From positions 992,001-1,056,000 of the forward strand of contig NZ_CP061291.1 of assembly GCF_018687455.1 (NCBI RefSeq): DNA of 64,000 bases. The letters run 5' to 3'. The position numbers and the translations under genes are program-made. Below, one piece after another: positions 41,362 through 50,979 of the stretch. This DNA comes from Polynucleobacter sp. TSB-Sco08W16 (GTDB lineage: Bacteria; Pseudomonadota; Gammaproteobacteria; Burkholderiales; Burkholderiaceae). How positions within the stretch are numbered: position 1 is the first letter of the stretch; every line of letters begins with the position of its first letter. Under the pieces are notes generated by a model. That model did no database searches. It saw nothing but the letters and a program-made list of their open reading frames with translations, and was not told the DNA's origin.

Positions 41362-42210
41362 TTAATGAAATGCAGACCAGACAGGGGTCAGATGATCGGG
41401 TAAATGGGGAAGCGTTCCTAAATCAACATGACTCTCATCCGGGTCATGAAAATCAGACCCCCGCGAGGCAAGAAAACCATAATGCTGGGCAATCTTTCCA
41501 TAAGTTTTGTATTGGTCCGGGCTGTGACTACCAGTGATAACTTCAATCCCCAGGCCGCCAATATCTTTGAAGTGCTGGTAGAGCTCACCCATCTGTAATG
41601 CTGTGAGCTTATAGCGGCCAGGGTGGGCAATTACCGCCACGCCACCAGCCCCCTTAATCCACGCAACTGCATTGTCCAGCGTTGCCCATTGATGTGGAAC
41701 ATAACCAGGCTTATCTTCAACCAAATATTTTTTGAAAACTTCTTCTGTGTCGCGACAAACGCCCTGCTCCACCAGATAACGAGCAAAGTGTGTTCTGGAG
41801 ATAAGATCATGGTTACCGGCAAAATGAAGTGCACCTTCATAGGCTCCGGGAATACCTACTTTGAGTAGTTGCTCAGCCATCAACTTTGCGCGATTCGCTC
41901 GACCATCACGAGTTTGGCGCAAGCCTTCAATAATTCCAGCATGATTGGCATCAATCCCAAGACCAACAATATGAATTGTTTGACCCATCCAGGTTACGGA
42001 GATTTCTACGCCTGATACATAATCCATTTTGAGAGCGTTCGCCGCAGCTCTCGCGCGCTCTTGGCCACCAAGCTCGTCATGATCAGTCAATGCCCATAGA
42101 TGTACGCCATTTGCCTGAGCACGCTCCGCCAATACTTCAGGCGTCAATGTGCCATCAGAGACCACGGAGTGGCAATGCAAATCGGCATTTAGGGTGGGAA
42201 AGCTACTCAT
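41362..42210 (-). CDS. PHP-domain 3',5'-nucleoside bisphosphate phosphatase / 5'-3' exonuclease (YciV/RNase AM-like)
   Basis: 282 residues with the PHP metal motifs DLHCHSVVSDGTL (residues 10-22), LTDHDE, IAHPGRY and GSDFHDPDE. E. coli homologue RNase AM trims RNA 5' ends and removes 3'-phosphates from pAp-like nucleotides. It lies 9 bp downstream of zapE and 31 bp before trpS. Confidence 0.88.
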   Translation of the reverse strand: MSSFPTLNADLHCHSVVSDGTLTPEVLAERAQANGVHLWALTDHDELGGQERARAAANALKMDYVSGVEISVTWMGQTIHIVGLGIDANHAGIIEGLRQTRDGRANRAKLMAEQLLKVGIPGAYEGALHFAGNHDLISRTHFARYLVEQGVCRDTEEVFKKYLVEDKPGYVPHQWATLDNAVAWIKGAGGVAVIAHPGRYKLTALQMGELYQHFKDIGGLGIEVITGSHSPDQYKTYGKIAQHYGFLASRGSDFHDPDESHVDLGTLPHLPDHLTPVWSAFH

Positions 42211-42219
42211 GACCCTATT

Positions 42220-43323
42220 TTAGGTCAAGCTGGTATCAATTACCCGCCGCGGCGCATCAAGGTAGTCACGGGACTGCATCTCAATCAAGCGGGACACTGT
42301 TCTAGAGAATTCGGCAGTAATTTGACCTTCTGTATACAGATCAGGAGCCGGCACCTCGGCAGACATGATTAGCTTTATTTTATGGTCGTATAAAACGTCA
42401 ATCAGCCATATAAAACGGCGTGCCTCATTGGTCATCCTAGGGGGCATATAGGGCACCCCGGACAAAATTACCGTATGAAATTGATTGGCAATTTCTAAAT
42501 AATCATTTTGTGAGCGAGGCCCGCAGCATAGCGTTTGAAAATCAAACCAGACTACCCCGTCACCCATATGCAAGGGTTTAAGTTCACGGGATTCTATATT
42601 TAATACTGGATTGAACCGCTCCTGCTGGTTACCAATCAGACCTGAGAACATTTCTAATAAACGTTGGTCGGTCTTCTCATTTAGCGGCGTTAAGTATGCC
42701 TCCACCTGAGCCATCTGCACCCGACGGTAATCATTACCAGCATCCACATTCAGAACATCCAGTTTTTCTTCTAGCAATTTAATTGCTGGAAGGAGGCGAT
42801 CGCGATGCAAGCCATTTGGATAGAGTTGATCAGGACGGTAATTAGATGTCATTACAAACTGGACGCGATCCTCAAATAGCGCGCTAAGTAAGCGATACAG
42901 GATCATGGCATCAGCGATGTCATTAATATGAAACTCATCAAAACAAATCAGGCGGTAGCGCTTTGATATCCGCTTGGCAAGCTCATCTAAAGGATCGGAT
43001 AGGCCAGACAGCTCATGCAATTCACGATGTACTTCACGCATGAATTCATGGAAATGAATGCGAACCTTTTTTTCCAATGGTGAGGCAGCATAAAAACAAT
43101 CCATCAGAAAGGATTTGCCACGGCCTACCCCACCCCATAGGTAAAGGCCACGGGGTAGATTCGGCTTAAATATTTTTTTCTTGAGACTATTACTGCGAAT
43201 TTCTTTATACGCAATCCATTCGTCTTCACACTGCTGCAAACGCTCAACAGCACGAAGCTGCGCGGGATCACTTTGATACCCGCGCGTTTTTAACTCTTGT
43301 TGGTAAAACTCAATGGTTTTCAA
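42220..43323 (-). CDS. zapE: Cell division protein ZapE (AFG1-like ATPase)
   Basis: 367-residue AAA-type ATPase that modulates the FtsZ ring in E. coli. Walker A GGVGRGKSFLMD near residue 65, Walker B LICFDEFHINDIADA near 130, and arginine-finger region VMTSNYRPDQLYPNGLHRDR. It starts 0 bp after the lpdA stop, so it belongs to the odhA transcript. Confidence 0.93.
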   Translation of the reverse strand: MKTIEFYQQELKTRGYQSDPAQLRAVERLQQCEDEWIAYKEIRSNSLKKKIFKPNLPRGLYLWGGVGRGKSFLMDCFYAASPLEKKVRIHFHEFMREVHRELHELSGLSDPLDELAKRISKRYRLICFDEFHINDIADAMILYRLLSALFEDRVQFVMTSNYRPDQLYPNGLHRDRLLPAIKLLEEKLDVLNVDAGNDYRRVQMAQVEAYLTPLNEKTDQRLLEMFSGLIGNQQERFNPVLNIESRELKPLHMGDGVVWFDFQTLCCGPRSQNDYLEIANQFHTVILSGVPYMPPRMTNEARRFIWLIDVLYDHKIKLIMSAEVPAPDLYTEGQITAEFSRTVSRLIEMQSRDYLDAPRRVIDTSLT

Positions 43324-44760
43324 TTACATATTTAATGCACGTTGATCTGTCGCTAAAGCCGCTTCGCGCATTACTTCTGACAAACTAGGATGCGGATGAC
43401 AGATGCGTGCAATATCTTCAGCTGCCGCTTTAAATTCCATTGCTACAGCAGCTTCAGCAATTAAGTCAGAAGCATTTGGTCCAATGATATGTACGCCGAG
43501 AATTTCATCGGTTTTAGCATCAGCCAATACTTTGACGAAACCATCAGAGCGACCCATGCCTAAGGCGCGACCATTGGCTGCAAACGGGAATTGACCGGCT
43601 TTGTAAGCAATGCCAGCCTCTTTGAGCGCCTGCTCTGTTTTCCCAACCCACGCAATTTCTGGATCGGTATAGATGACCCAAGGAATGCAGTTGTAATCAA
43701 TATGCGGTTTTTGACCAGCAATCACTTCGGCAACCAAAACACCTTCGTCTTCTGCTTTGTGCGCCAACATTGGTCCACGCACTACATCACCCACAGCATA
43801 AACACCAGGAGCTGAAGTTGCACAAGTATGGTCGTCAATCGGAATGAAGCCGCGCTCATCTACCTTGAGGCCAATTTTGTCTAAACCCAATTTATCCGTA
43901 TTAGGTACGCGGCCAACTGAAACGATTAATCGATCGCATTCTAATTGAGCTGCTTTACCAGCGCTATCGGTGTAATTTACAACTACACCTTTCTTGTCCG
44001 CTTTTACATCCCCAATCTTGACACCCATATTGATGTTCAAACCTTGTTTGACAAAAAGCTTTTGCGCTTCTTTAGCAATACTCACATCGCAAGCCGCCAA
44101 GAATGAAGGTAAGGCCTCAAGCACAGTCACTTCTGATCCTAGGCGACGCCATACAGAACCGAGCTCTAAACCGATCACGCCAGCACCAATGACGCCCAAT
44201 TTCTTGGGTACTGAATCAAACTTCAAGGCACCTTCGTTATCGCAGATCAAGACGTTATCTACTGTCAGGCCAGGCAAATGACGTGCCTTAGATCCGGTTG
44301 CAATGATGACATTCTTAGCAGTAACAGTCTCTTTATCTTTGCCATCAATCTTGACTTGATAGCCGTCAGCGCCTTTGCCCTCAAAAGAAGCGTGGCCTTT
44401 TAATAAAGTGATCTTGTTCTTACGAAACAGATACTGGATGCCACCAGTCATCTTGGTAACGATGTCATCTTTACGTGAAACCATCTTTTTAGAATCGATG
44501 CTGACAGAGCCAACCTTAATTCCATGATCAGCAGCATGATGGCCAATCTTCTCGAATTCCTCAGAGGAAGCCAATAAGGCCTTCGATGGAATACAGCCGA
44601 CGTTCAAGCAAGTTCCGCCTAAGCGTGGCTCACCTTTAGGATCATCATAGCTATTGGATTCAGCGCAGGCAACTTTAAAACCGAGTTGTGCTGCACGAAT
44701 TGCGGCAATGTAACCACCAGGGCCACCGCCAATTACAACTACATCAAAAACTTGGCTCAT
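43324..44760 (-). CDS. lpdA: Dihydrolipoyl dehydrogenase (E3)
   Basis: Re-oxidises dihydrolipoyl groups of 2-oxoacid dehydrogenases. 478 residues: FAD motif VVIGGGPGGYIAAIRAAQLG, redox pair in GGTCLNVGCIPSKALL, NAD motif GVIGAGVIGLELGSVW, and terminal HPHPSLSEV with the active-site His. Third gene of odhA-odhB-lpdA. Confidence 0.97.
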   Translation of the reverse strand: MSQVFDVVVIGGGPGGYIAAIRAAQLGFKVACAESNSYDDPKGEPRLGGTCLNVGCIPSKALLASSEEFEKIGHHAADHGIKVGSVSIDSKKMVSRKDDIVTKMTGGIQYLFRKNKITLLKGHASFEGKGADGYQVKIDGKDKETVTAKNVIIATGSKARHLPGLTVDNVLICDNEGALKFDSVPKKLGVIGAGVIGLELGSVWRRLGSEVTVLEALPSFLAACDVSIAKEAQKLFVKQGLNINMGVKIGDVKADKKGVVVNYTDSAGKAAQLECDRLIVSVGRVPNTDKLGLDKIGLKVDERGFIPIDDHTCATSAPGVYAVGDVVRGPMLAHKAEDEGVLVAEVIAGQKPHIDYNCIPWVIYTDPEIAWVGKTEQALKEAGIAYKAGQFPFAANGRALGMGRSDGFVKVLADAKTDEILGVHIIGPNASDLIAEAAVAMEFKAAAEDIARICHPHPSLSEVMREAALATDQRALNM

Positions 44761-44772
44761 GATCTTTCCTTC

Positions 44773-45984
44773 TTACAAATCAAGGAGGAGACGTGAAGGA
44801 TCTTCCAAAGCATCCTTCATGGCGACTAGACCAAGCACAGCTTCACGGCCGTCAATGATGCGGTGATCATATGACAAGGCAAGGTAGTTAATTGGGCGAA
44901 CAACTACTTGACCATTCTCAACTACAGCGCGATCTTTAGTTGCATGAATTCCCAAAATGGCTGATTGCGGAGGATTGATGATTGGTGTTGAGAGCATAGA
45001 ACCAAATACACCACCGTTAGAGATGGAGAATGTGCCACCAGTCAATTCTTCAATTGACAACTTACCCTCACGAGCTTTGTTACCAAACTCAGCAATTTTC
45101 TTCTCGATATCAGCCAAGTTCATTTGGTCCACATCACGCAGAATTGGAACTACCAAACCGCGTGGCGAGCTTACAGCGATACCAATATCAAAGTAACCGT
45201 GATAAACAATGTCATTACCATCAACAGAAGCATTCAAGAGTGGGAACTTCTTCAAAGCATGTGTCGCAGCTTTAACAAAGAAAGACATGAAGCCCAACTT
45301 CACGCCATGGACCTTTTCAAACTGGTCCTTGTATTTATTACGCAGCGCAATTACAGGACCCATATTGACTTCATTAAAGGTGGTCAAGATGGCGTTATTC
45401 GCCTGGGACTCAAGTAAACGCTCTGCAATACGAGCACGCAAACGACTCATTGGAACTCGCTCTTCTGGGCGATCACCGGTTGGAATTGGAGCGCTTGGTA
45501 ACGCAGCAGACTTCGTGCTGCCGGCTGAAGCATTCAATGCATCACCTTTGGTAATGCGGCCATCACGTCCAGAACCGGAAACTTGACCTGCATCGATATT
45601 TTTCTCTGCCAGAATTTTTGCCGCTGAAGGAGCTGCGACTGCACTCGTAGCCTTGGCAGGAGCTGCTGCGGCCGCAGGTGCAGCAGCCGGAGTAGCCGCA
45701 GGTGCTGGAGCTGCTGCAGCCGCAGGAGCGGCAGCTGCAACAGCAGTGCTATCGATTTTTGCAATCAACTGCTCAGCAACAACCGTGCCACCGTCTGCAA
45801 CAACGATTTCTGTCAAAACACCGGCGGAAGGAGCCGGAACTTCGAGAACAACCTTATCGGTTTCGATTTCGATCAAGATCTCGTCTTGACCAACTGCATC
45901 GCCGACTTTCTTTTTCCATTGCAATAAAGTTGCTTCAGCAACTGACTCAGAGAGTTGGGGTACTTTAACTTCGAAAATAGCCAT
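44773..45984 (-). CDS. odhB: 2-oxoglutarate dehydrogenase E2 (dihydrolipoyl succinyltransferase)
   Basis: 403 residues: one lipoyl domain with the modified Lys in EIETDKVVLEVPAP, an Ala/Pro linker from about residue 84 to 118, an E3-binding domain (SAAKILAEKNIDAGQVSGSG), and a catalytic domain ending YDHRIIDGREAV with the active His and Asp. It works with OdhA and Lpd in the TCA cycle. Confidence 0.96.
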   Translation of the reverse strand: MAIFEVKVPQLSESVAEATLLQWKKKVGDAVGQDEILIEIETDKVVLEVPAPSAGVLTEIVVADGGTVVAEQLIAKIDSTAVAAAAPAAAAAPAPAATPAAAPAAAAAPAKATSAVAAPSAAKILAEKNIDAGQVSGSGRDGRITKGDALNASAGSTKSAALPSAPIPTGDRPEERVPMSRLRARIAERLLESQANNAILTTFNEVNMGPVIALRNKYKDQFEKVHGVKLGFMSFFVKAATHALKKFPLLNASVDGNDIVYHGYFDIGIAVSSPRGLVVPILRDVDQMNLADIEKKIAEFGNKAREGKLSIEELTGGTFSISNGGVFGSMLSTPIINPPQSAILGIHATKDRAVVENGQVVVRPINYLALSYDHRIIDGREAVLGLVAMKDALEDPSRLLLDL

Positions 45985-46028
45985 GATTAATCCTGTTTAT
46001 TTATATGTATGTTGAGTAATGAAGACGA

Positions 46029-48893
46029 TTATTTCGTGATCACGTAACCTTTTAATTTGGCAAACGCCGCATTGAGAAGAGATTTCTGCTGTTCTTGGTG
46101 GAGATGCGCATATCCGCAAGCAGGCGAAGCAGATGCAGGGCGACCTGCATAAGACAGCTTCATACCTTCAGACATGTTTTCCAAAATATTGTGTTGAACA
46201 AAGAACCATGCGCCTTGGTTTTGTGGCTCATCTTGACACCAAACTACCTCTTCCAATTTTGGATATTTCTTCAATTCGGCAGTCAATGCTTTGTGCGGGA
46301 ATGGATAGAGCTGCTCCAAACGAATGATTGCGACATCATCAATTTTCTTCTCAGCACGTTGCTTAACTAGGTCGTAATAAACCTTACCAGAGCAGATCAC
46401 CAAGCGAGTCACTTTCTTGGCATCAATCGTGTCATCACGCTCACCCAATATAGTTTGGAAACCACCCTTTGTGAACTCTGATAAAGGTGAAGCAGCTTCT
46501 TTATTACGCAACAATGATTTAGGAGTCATCAAGATCAGCGGTTTGCGGAACTGACGAATCATTTGACGACGCAACACATGGAATATCTGCGAAGCAGTGG
46601 TTGGCTGAATGACTTGCATATTGGTGTCAGCACACAACTGCATAAAGCGCTCAAGACGTGCAGAGGAATGCTCTGGGCCTTGACCTTCATAGCCGTGTGG
46701 CAACATCATGACTAAACCGTTAGCACGACCCCACTTCACTTCACCAGAGGCGATGAACTGGTCGATGACTACTTGAGCACCATTGGCAAAGTCGCCAAAT
46801 TGCGCCTCCCAAATTGTTAGCGTGTTGGGTTCAGCCGCAGCATAGCCATACTCAAAACCAAGAACTGCCTCTTCTGAAAGAATAGAGTCAATGACGACAA
46901 ATGGGGCCTGATCTTTAGTGACGTGTTGTAAAGCAATATAAGTACCGGTGTCCCATTTCTCACGATTTTGCTCATGCAAGACTGCATGGCGATGAGTAAA
47001 GGTACCGCGCCCGCTATCCTCACCAGACAAACGCACTGGGTAGCCACTGGCAACCAAGGATGCGAAAGCCATATGCTCGCCCATACCCCAGTCAATATTC
47101 ACCTCACCACGCCCCATGGCTGCACGGTCGTTATAGACCTTAGCTACCAATGGATGTGCTTTGAAGTTTTCTGGAATGGTTGAAATCTTTTCAGCCAAAC
47201 GCTTCCACTCTGTTAATGGAATAGCAGTGTCAGCTTCATCGGTCCATTTCTTATTCAAGAAAGGAGACCAATCTACCGCAAACTTCCCTTTAAAGTTGCT
47301 TAAAACTGGATCTGAAGTTTGCTTACCCTCGTCCATTGCGGCGCGATACTCTTTGACCATCAAGTCACCGCTACCAGCAGGCAATGCGCCTTGGGTTTCC
47401 AACTTATCCGCGTACAGCTTACGAGTACCAGGATGCGCAGCGATGATTTTGTACATCAATGGCTGGGTCATCGCAGGAGTATCTTGCTCATTGTGTCCAA
47501 GCTTACGGAAGCAAACGATATCAATCGCAACATCCTTATGGAATTTCATACGGAACTCAAGCGCCAACTTGGTAGCCAAAACTACCGCCTCAGGATCATC
47601 CCCATTCACATGCAATACAGGAGCATCAACAATCTTCATGATGTCTGTACAGTACAAACTAGAGCGCAAATCACGCGGATCAGATGTGGTGAAACCAATT
47701 TGGTTGTTAATCACAATGTGAACCGTTCCACCAGTGGAATAGCCGCGCACTTCAGACATCGCTAAGGTTTCTTGCATCACGCCCTGACCTGCAATCGCAG
47801 CATCACCGTGAACTAAAACTGGCATTACTTGCTCACCCAACATATCGCCACGACGTTCCATACGGGCACGTGCAGAACCCTCTACTACTGGGTTAACGAT
47901 TTCTAAATGGGATGGGTTGAATGCTAAGGAGAGGTGAACTGGACCACCTGGGGTAGAAATATCGCTTGAGAAGCCTTGGTGGTACTTCACATCTCCAGCC
48001 GGCAATGTCTCAGGACCCTTATGCTCAAACTCTGCAAATAAGTCCTTTGGCATTTTGCCTAAGGTATTGACCAATACGTTCAGACGACCACGGTGGGCCA
48101 TACCAATCACAATCTCTTGTACCCCTTTATTACCAGCATCGCGGATCAACTCATCCATGCAAGCAATAAAGCTCTCGCCACCCTCAAGGGAGAAGCGTTT
48201 CTGGCCTACATACTTCGCTTGAAGGTAACGCTCCAAGCCTTCAGCAGCAGTCAAGCGATCCAAAATTTGACGCTTCTCGTCCACGTTAAATCGTGGGGTT
48301 GAGCGAATGGACTCCAACTTCTCTTGCCACCACTTCTTAATCTTTTGATCGGCAATGAACATATACTCAACACCGATAGTGCCGCAGTATGTTTCACGTA
48401 AGGCTTGCAACAAATCACGCAAGCTCATTTCGGTTTTACCGAAGAAGGTATTGCTTGTATTGAAGACGATATCCATATCGCCATCAGTAAATCCATAGAA
48501 AGCGGGATCTAACTCAGGAATATCCTGGCGCTCTGTCCGCTTCAAGGGGTCAATATTGGCCCAGCGGTTACCGACGTTACGATACGCCGCAATTAACTGC
48601 TGAACAGCAACGCGTTTGCGCCCCATCTCTGAGTCAGCCGAATCAGAAATCGTTCTGATAGGACCCTGCTTAGCGCGCTCAGCAAATGACGCAACAATCG
48701 GTCCATGCGCAATGTCGGTTCGAGAAGAACCATCCACAGCCGGAACTTGTTTCACGTTATCAAAATAATCTCGCCAATGATCAGCTACTGAAGCTGGATC
48801 GTGCAAGTAGGATTCGTAGAGTTCTTCTACATAGGGGGCGTTTCCGCCGAAGAGATAGGAGTTATCTCTTTGGTCCTGCATCATGATGCTCAC
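46029..48893 (-). CDS. odhA: 2-oxoglutarate dehydrogenase E1
   Basis: Thiamine-diphosphate enzyme that decarboxylates 2-oxoglutarate. 954 residues; N-terminal NSYLFGGNAPYVEELYESYL, HRGRLNVLVNTL, VHGDAAIAGQG and FTTSDPRDLRSS, and C-terminal YEGQGPEHSSARLERF. First gene of the odhA-odhB-lpdA-zapE run. A regulator-like gene (49186) is divergent from it across a 292-bp gap, and a 12-bp palindrome lies in its leader. Confidence 0.97.
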   Translation of the reverse strand: MSIMMQDQRDNSYLFGGNAPYVEELYESYLHDPASVADHWRDYFDNVKQVPAVDGSSRTDIAHGPIVASFAERAKQGPIRTISDSADSEMGRKRVAVQQLIAAYRNVGNRWANIDPLKRTERQDIPELDPAFYGFTDGDMDIVFNTSNTFFGKTEMSLRDLLQALRETYCGTIGVEYMFIADQKIKKWWQEKLESIRSTPRFNVDEKRQILDRLTAAEGLERYLQAKYVGQKRFSLEGGESFIACMDELIRDAGNKGVQEIVIGMAHRGRLNVLVNTLGKMPKDLFAEFEHKGPETLPAGDVKYHQGFSSDISTPGGPVHLSLAFNPSHLEIVNPVVEGSARARMERRGDMLGEQVMPVLVHGDAAIAGQGVMQETLAMSEVRGYSTGGTVHIVINNQIGFTTSDPRDLRSSLYCTDIMKIVDAPVLHVNGDDPEAVVLATKLALEFRMKFHKDVAIDIVCFRKLGHNEQDTPAMTQPLMYKIIAAHPGTRKLYADKLETQGALPAGSGDLMVKEYRAAMDEGKQTSDPVLSNFKGKFAVDWSPFLNKKWTDEADTAIPLTEWKRLAEKISTIPENFKAHPLVAKVYNDRAAMGRGEVNIDWGMGEHMAFASLVASGYPVRLSGEDSGRGTFTHRHAVLHEQNREKWDTGTYIALQHVTKDQAPFVVIDSILSEEAVLGFEYGYAAAEPNTLTIWEAQFGDFANGAQVVIDQFIASGEVKWGRANGLVMMLPHGYEGQGPEHSSARLERFMQLCADTNMQVIQPTTASQIFHVLRRQMIRQFRKPLILMTPKSLLRNKEAASPLSEFTKGGFQTILGERDDTIDAKKVTRLVICSGKVYYDLVKQRAEKKIDDVAIIRLEQLYPFPHKALTAELKKYPKLEEVVWCQDEPQNQGAWFFVQHNILENMSEGMKLSYAGRPASASPACGYAHLHQEQQKSLLNAAFAKLKGYVITK

Positions 48894-48922
48894 CTTTCAT
48901 CGGGTTTCCCGAATAAAAACTG

Positions 48923-48934
48923 TGGTTATAACCA
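48923..48934. promoter_or_regulatory. 12-bp perfect palindrome in the odhA leader
   Basis: TGGTTATAACCA is its own reverse complement, centred about 36 bp upstream of the odhA ATG. The rest of the 48894-49185 gap holds a looser repeat (CCCTGA 49034-49039 with TCAGGG 49051-49056) and AT-rich promoter-like DNA near 49140-49180. The role is unknown. Confidence 0.35.
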
Positions 48935-49185
48935 TTCGCTTCTCGGCTCTACCGTTCCACGAATTGATCTGTGCAAATACTGGTACTACCTCTGTAATTT
49001 AACACGAGTGACCACAGACACATAAAGGGCTTTCCCTGATTTAAGAGGTTTCAGGGGTATTTCCCTATTAATCAAAAATGAATAAGAACTTTCCTACCCA
49101 GCTTTCAATATGGACGGACAGATTCAAATCCATTTGATTTTTATTCTCTAAATCTTCAAGTGAATTAATAAAATTAAAGGGAAAT

Positions 49186-49884
49186 ATGAAAGCAATTACG
49201 CCAGATATGGAATATCTCAGTACCCGCCAAAGCGCCAAAGTTCTCCAGGTCTCACTAGGAACTGTGCAGAAAATGGTTGAATTGGGTGAATTAATCGCTT
49301 GGAAGACTCGCGGCGGCCATCGCCGTATATTGGCCAGCTCCTTAGAGCAGCAGCTACAACGCAGAAAACGAGCTATGCGACAGAAAACCACCCAAAATTG
49401 TATTGCCATGGGCATTTTCAGAAGAACCGAGAATAGCCAAGAATTATTGCAATCCATTCAAGATTGGCAGCTTAAGGTTGAACTAGAAGTTGCTGTCGAC
49501 AGCCTAGAGGGCTTAATGAAGGCGGTATCGATCGCACCTGATTTGATCTTTTTGGATGCCCTGATACCCCCAGTAGAACAGGTTCATTTAATCCATTATC
49601 TTAGCAAAAACAAGGACACGCAGCGCATTCCTATACTAGTAGATGAAGGTTTTATTAAGCTTCACCCTGGCGTAGTTGCCTTGGCGGATGAGAATCATGG
49701 CAATCGCCCTCACTTAACGGAGTGCATTAAGCAAGAGCTTGAAAATGGGTTAATTGACCTAAACCCGCTGATTATTGGTTACCCCGCCACCAATCCTGAG
49801 CTTGATGCCTCCCTAGATCAGGGTAGTCGCCACGAGCTCTTGGAGCCTCTATTTCTGGAAGCCCTGGCTAGGAAATGCGCTTAG
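49186..49884 (+). CDS. Excisionase-type HTH fused to a degenerate receiver domain
   Basis: 232 residues. Residues about 10-58 are a MerR/excisionase-like helix-turn-helix with wing: YLSTRQSAKVLQVSLGTVQK, then WKTRGGHRRI. From about residue 76 to 190 is a CheY-like fold: PDLIFLDALIPP holds an aspartate where the phosphorylation site lies, but the acidic pair expected after the first strand is replaced by GIFRRTEN and the conserved Thr/Lys are absent. So it is probably a DNA-binding protein with a pseudo-receiver sensing something other than phosphorylation. AAAGGGAAAT precedes the ATG. It is divergent from odhA. Confidence 0.78.
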   Translation: MKAITPDMEYLSTRQSAKVLQVSLGTVQKMVELGELIAWKTRGGHRRILASSLEQQLQRRKRAMRQKTTQNCIAMGIFRRTENSQELLQSIQDWQLKVELEVAVDSLEGLMKAVSIAPDLIFLDALIPPVEQVHLIHYLSKNKDTQRIPILVDEGFIKLHPGVVALADENHGNRPHLTECIKQELENGLIDLNPLIIGYPATNPELDASLDQGSRHELLEPLFLEALARKCA

Positions 49885-49898
49885 AGCTAAGAAGTAAT

Positions 49899-49925
49899 AA
49901 AAAGGCCGCAGATGCGGCCTTTTTA
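49899..49925. terminator. Bidirectional intrinsic terminator
   Basis: AAGGCCGCA and TGCGGCCTT pair around GA and are flanked by A- and T-runs. It separates the convergent HTH-receiver and H-NS genes. Confidence 0.92.
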
Positions 49926-49939
49926 GTTAAATCAGATAC

Positions 49940-50224
49940 TTAGATCAGGTAGCTACTACGATCCTTACCCTCGATCCACTTAGGAGCCTTACCTCGCCCT
50001 GTCCAAGTTTCACCAGTTGATGGGTTACGGTACTTGGGGGCCACTTTGCCACCAGTACTTTTACCGCCTGCTTTACGACTAAATAAGTCAGAGACTAGCA
50101 AGTTATATTGTTCAATGATTAATTTTGCTTTAGCGATACCATCAGACTTCTCGCGGGCAATTGCCTCTTTAATCTGTTTATCTAATTGCTCACGTTGAGC
50201 TAATAGTTCTTTATAAGAAGACAC
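49940..50224 (-). CDS. H-NS family nucleoid protein (short betaproteobacterial type)
   Basis: 94 residues: N-terminal coiled coil (YKELLAQREQLDKQIKEAI) for dimerisation, a basic linker, and the C-terminal DNA-binding motif KYRNPSTGETWTGRGKAPKW, the H-NS hallmark. It silences AT-rich DNA. Its own upstream gap (50225-50421) is very AT-rich, which suggests autoregulation. Confidence 0.95.
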   Translation of the reverse strand: MSSYKELLAQREQLDKQIKEAIAREKSDGIAKAKLIIEQYNLLVSDLFSRKAGGKSTGGKVAPKYRNPSTGETWTGRGKAPKWIEGKDRSSYLI

Positions 50225-50421
50225 GTATTTTTTCTCCGAATAATAAGTTATAGGAAATATCTAATAAAGATGTATTTCGTAGTCTTATTATATAGATAAT
50301 TTAATCATTCATTCAATATGGTATTTATTAATATAAACCTATATTTATCAATGGTTTATATAAAAATTAATGATTAAATATTAATAATTATTATAAATAA
50401 TAATATCAATACTAGGGCTAC
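50225..50421. promoter_or_regulatory. Extremely AT-rich gap upstream of the H-NS gene
   Basis: About 200 bp with A/T-tracts and almost no G or C between 50260 and 50410 (runs of TTAATAATTATTATAAATAA type). It probably holds the H-NS gene promoter and is the kind of curved DNA that H-NS binds. No open frame or repeat of note is seen. Confidence 0.5.
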
Positions 50422-50847
50422 TCACCTTCTTAACATAAAGGTTCCGCTGGCCTTTGCAGTAATTTCTCCAGCCTCATTTAAGGCAACAGCCTCACAGTAG
50501 TTAATAGATTTACCAGCCTTCAATAAAGTACCCTCAACCACTATTTTGCCCAAACCTGGGCGCAAGAAGCTTGTAGTCATGTCGATGGTAATAGCGCCTA
50601 AGTCATGATTGGAACCACTTCGGGCGGCTGCACCCATAGCAAAATCCAAGAGCGTCATCATGACCCCGCCCTGTGCAACCTGAAAGCTATTGGTATGTTC
50701 GGGCTTGACGGTATAGCTAATTCGTACCTTCCCATTTGCTGCGTATTCGGGAACAACACCCAAAACATCCAAAAATGGAATTTTGAGACCGAAGTAATCA
50801 ACTGCTTGTGCATTGGGGGTGTTTTCAGACCCGAGATGTATGCTCAT
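50422..50847 (-). CDS. PaaI-family acyl-CoA thioesterase (hotdog fold)
   Basis: 141 residues with the PaaI pattern: PEHTNSFQVAQGGVMMTLLD and DFAMGAAARSG, then TIDMTTSFLRPGLGKIVVEG and TLLKAGKSINYCEAVA. It hydrolyses acyl- or aryl-CoA esters. It lies beside the CoA-linked cluster that begins at 50980 but is divergent from it, so a shared pathway is possible but unproven. Confidence 0.88.
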   Translation of the reverse strand: MSIHLGSENTPNAQAVDYFGLKIPFLDVLGVVPEYAANGKVRISYTVKPEHTNSFQVAQGGVMMTLLDFAMGAAARSGSNHDLGAITIDMTTSFLRPGLGKIVVEGTLLKAGKSINYCEAVALNEAGEITAKASGTFMLRR

Positions 50848-50979
50848 TTTTTAAATATCCGTATGTTTAGAAAACTGTATAGCGATAATTTTGCCTTATG
50901 TGTGTATTATATTCCTAATGAGTAAAGAAATTTAAACTTTATTCGGATATTTTAATAAACAACCGTGGATGGAGACAAG

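Noticed and set aside
45653..45968. Ala- or Gln-rich frames antisense to the odhB linker
   Set aside because: Low-complexity shadow of the Ala/Pro linker codons.
49068..49457. 129-residue frame opposite the HTH-receiver gene
   Set aside because: No family features; the plus-strand frame has HTH and receiver patterns and a ribosome site.
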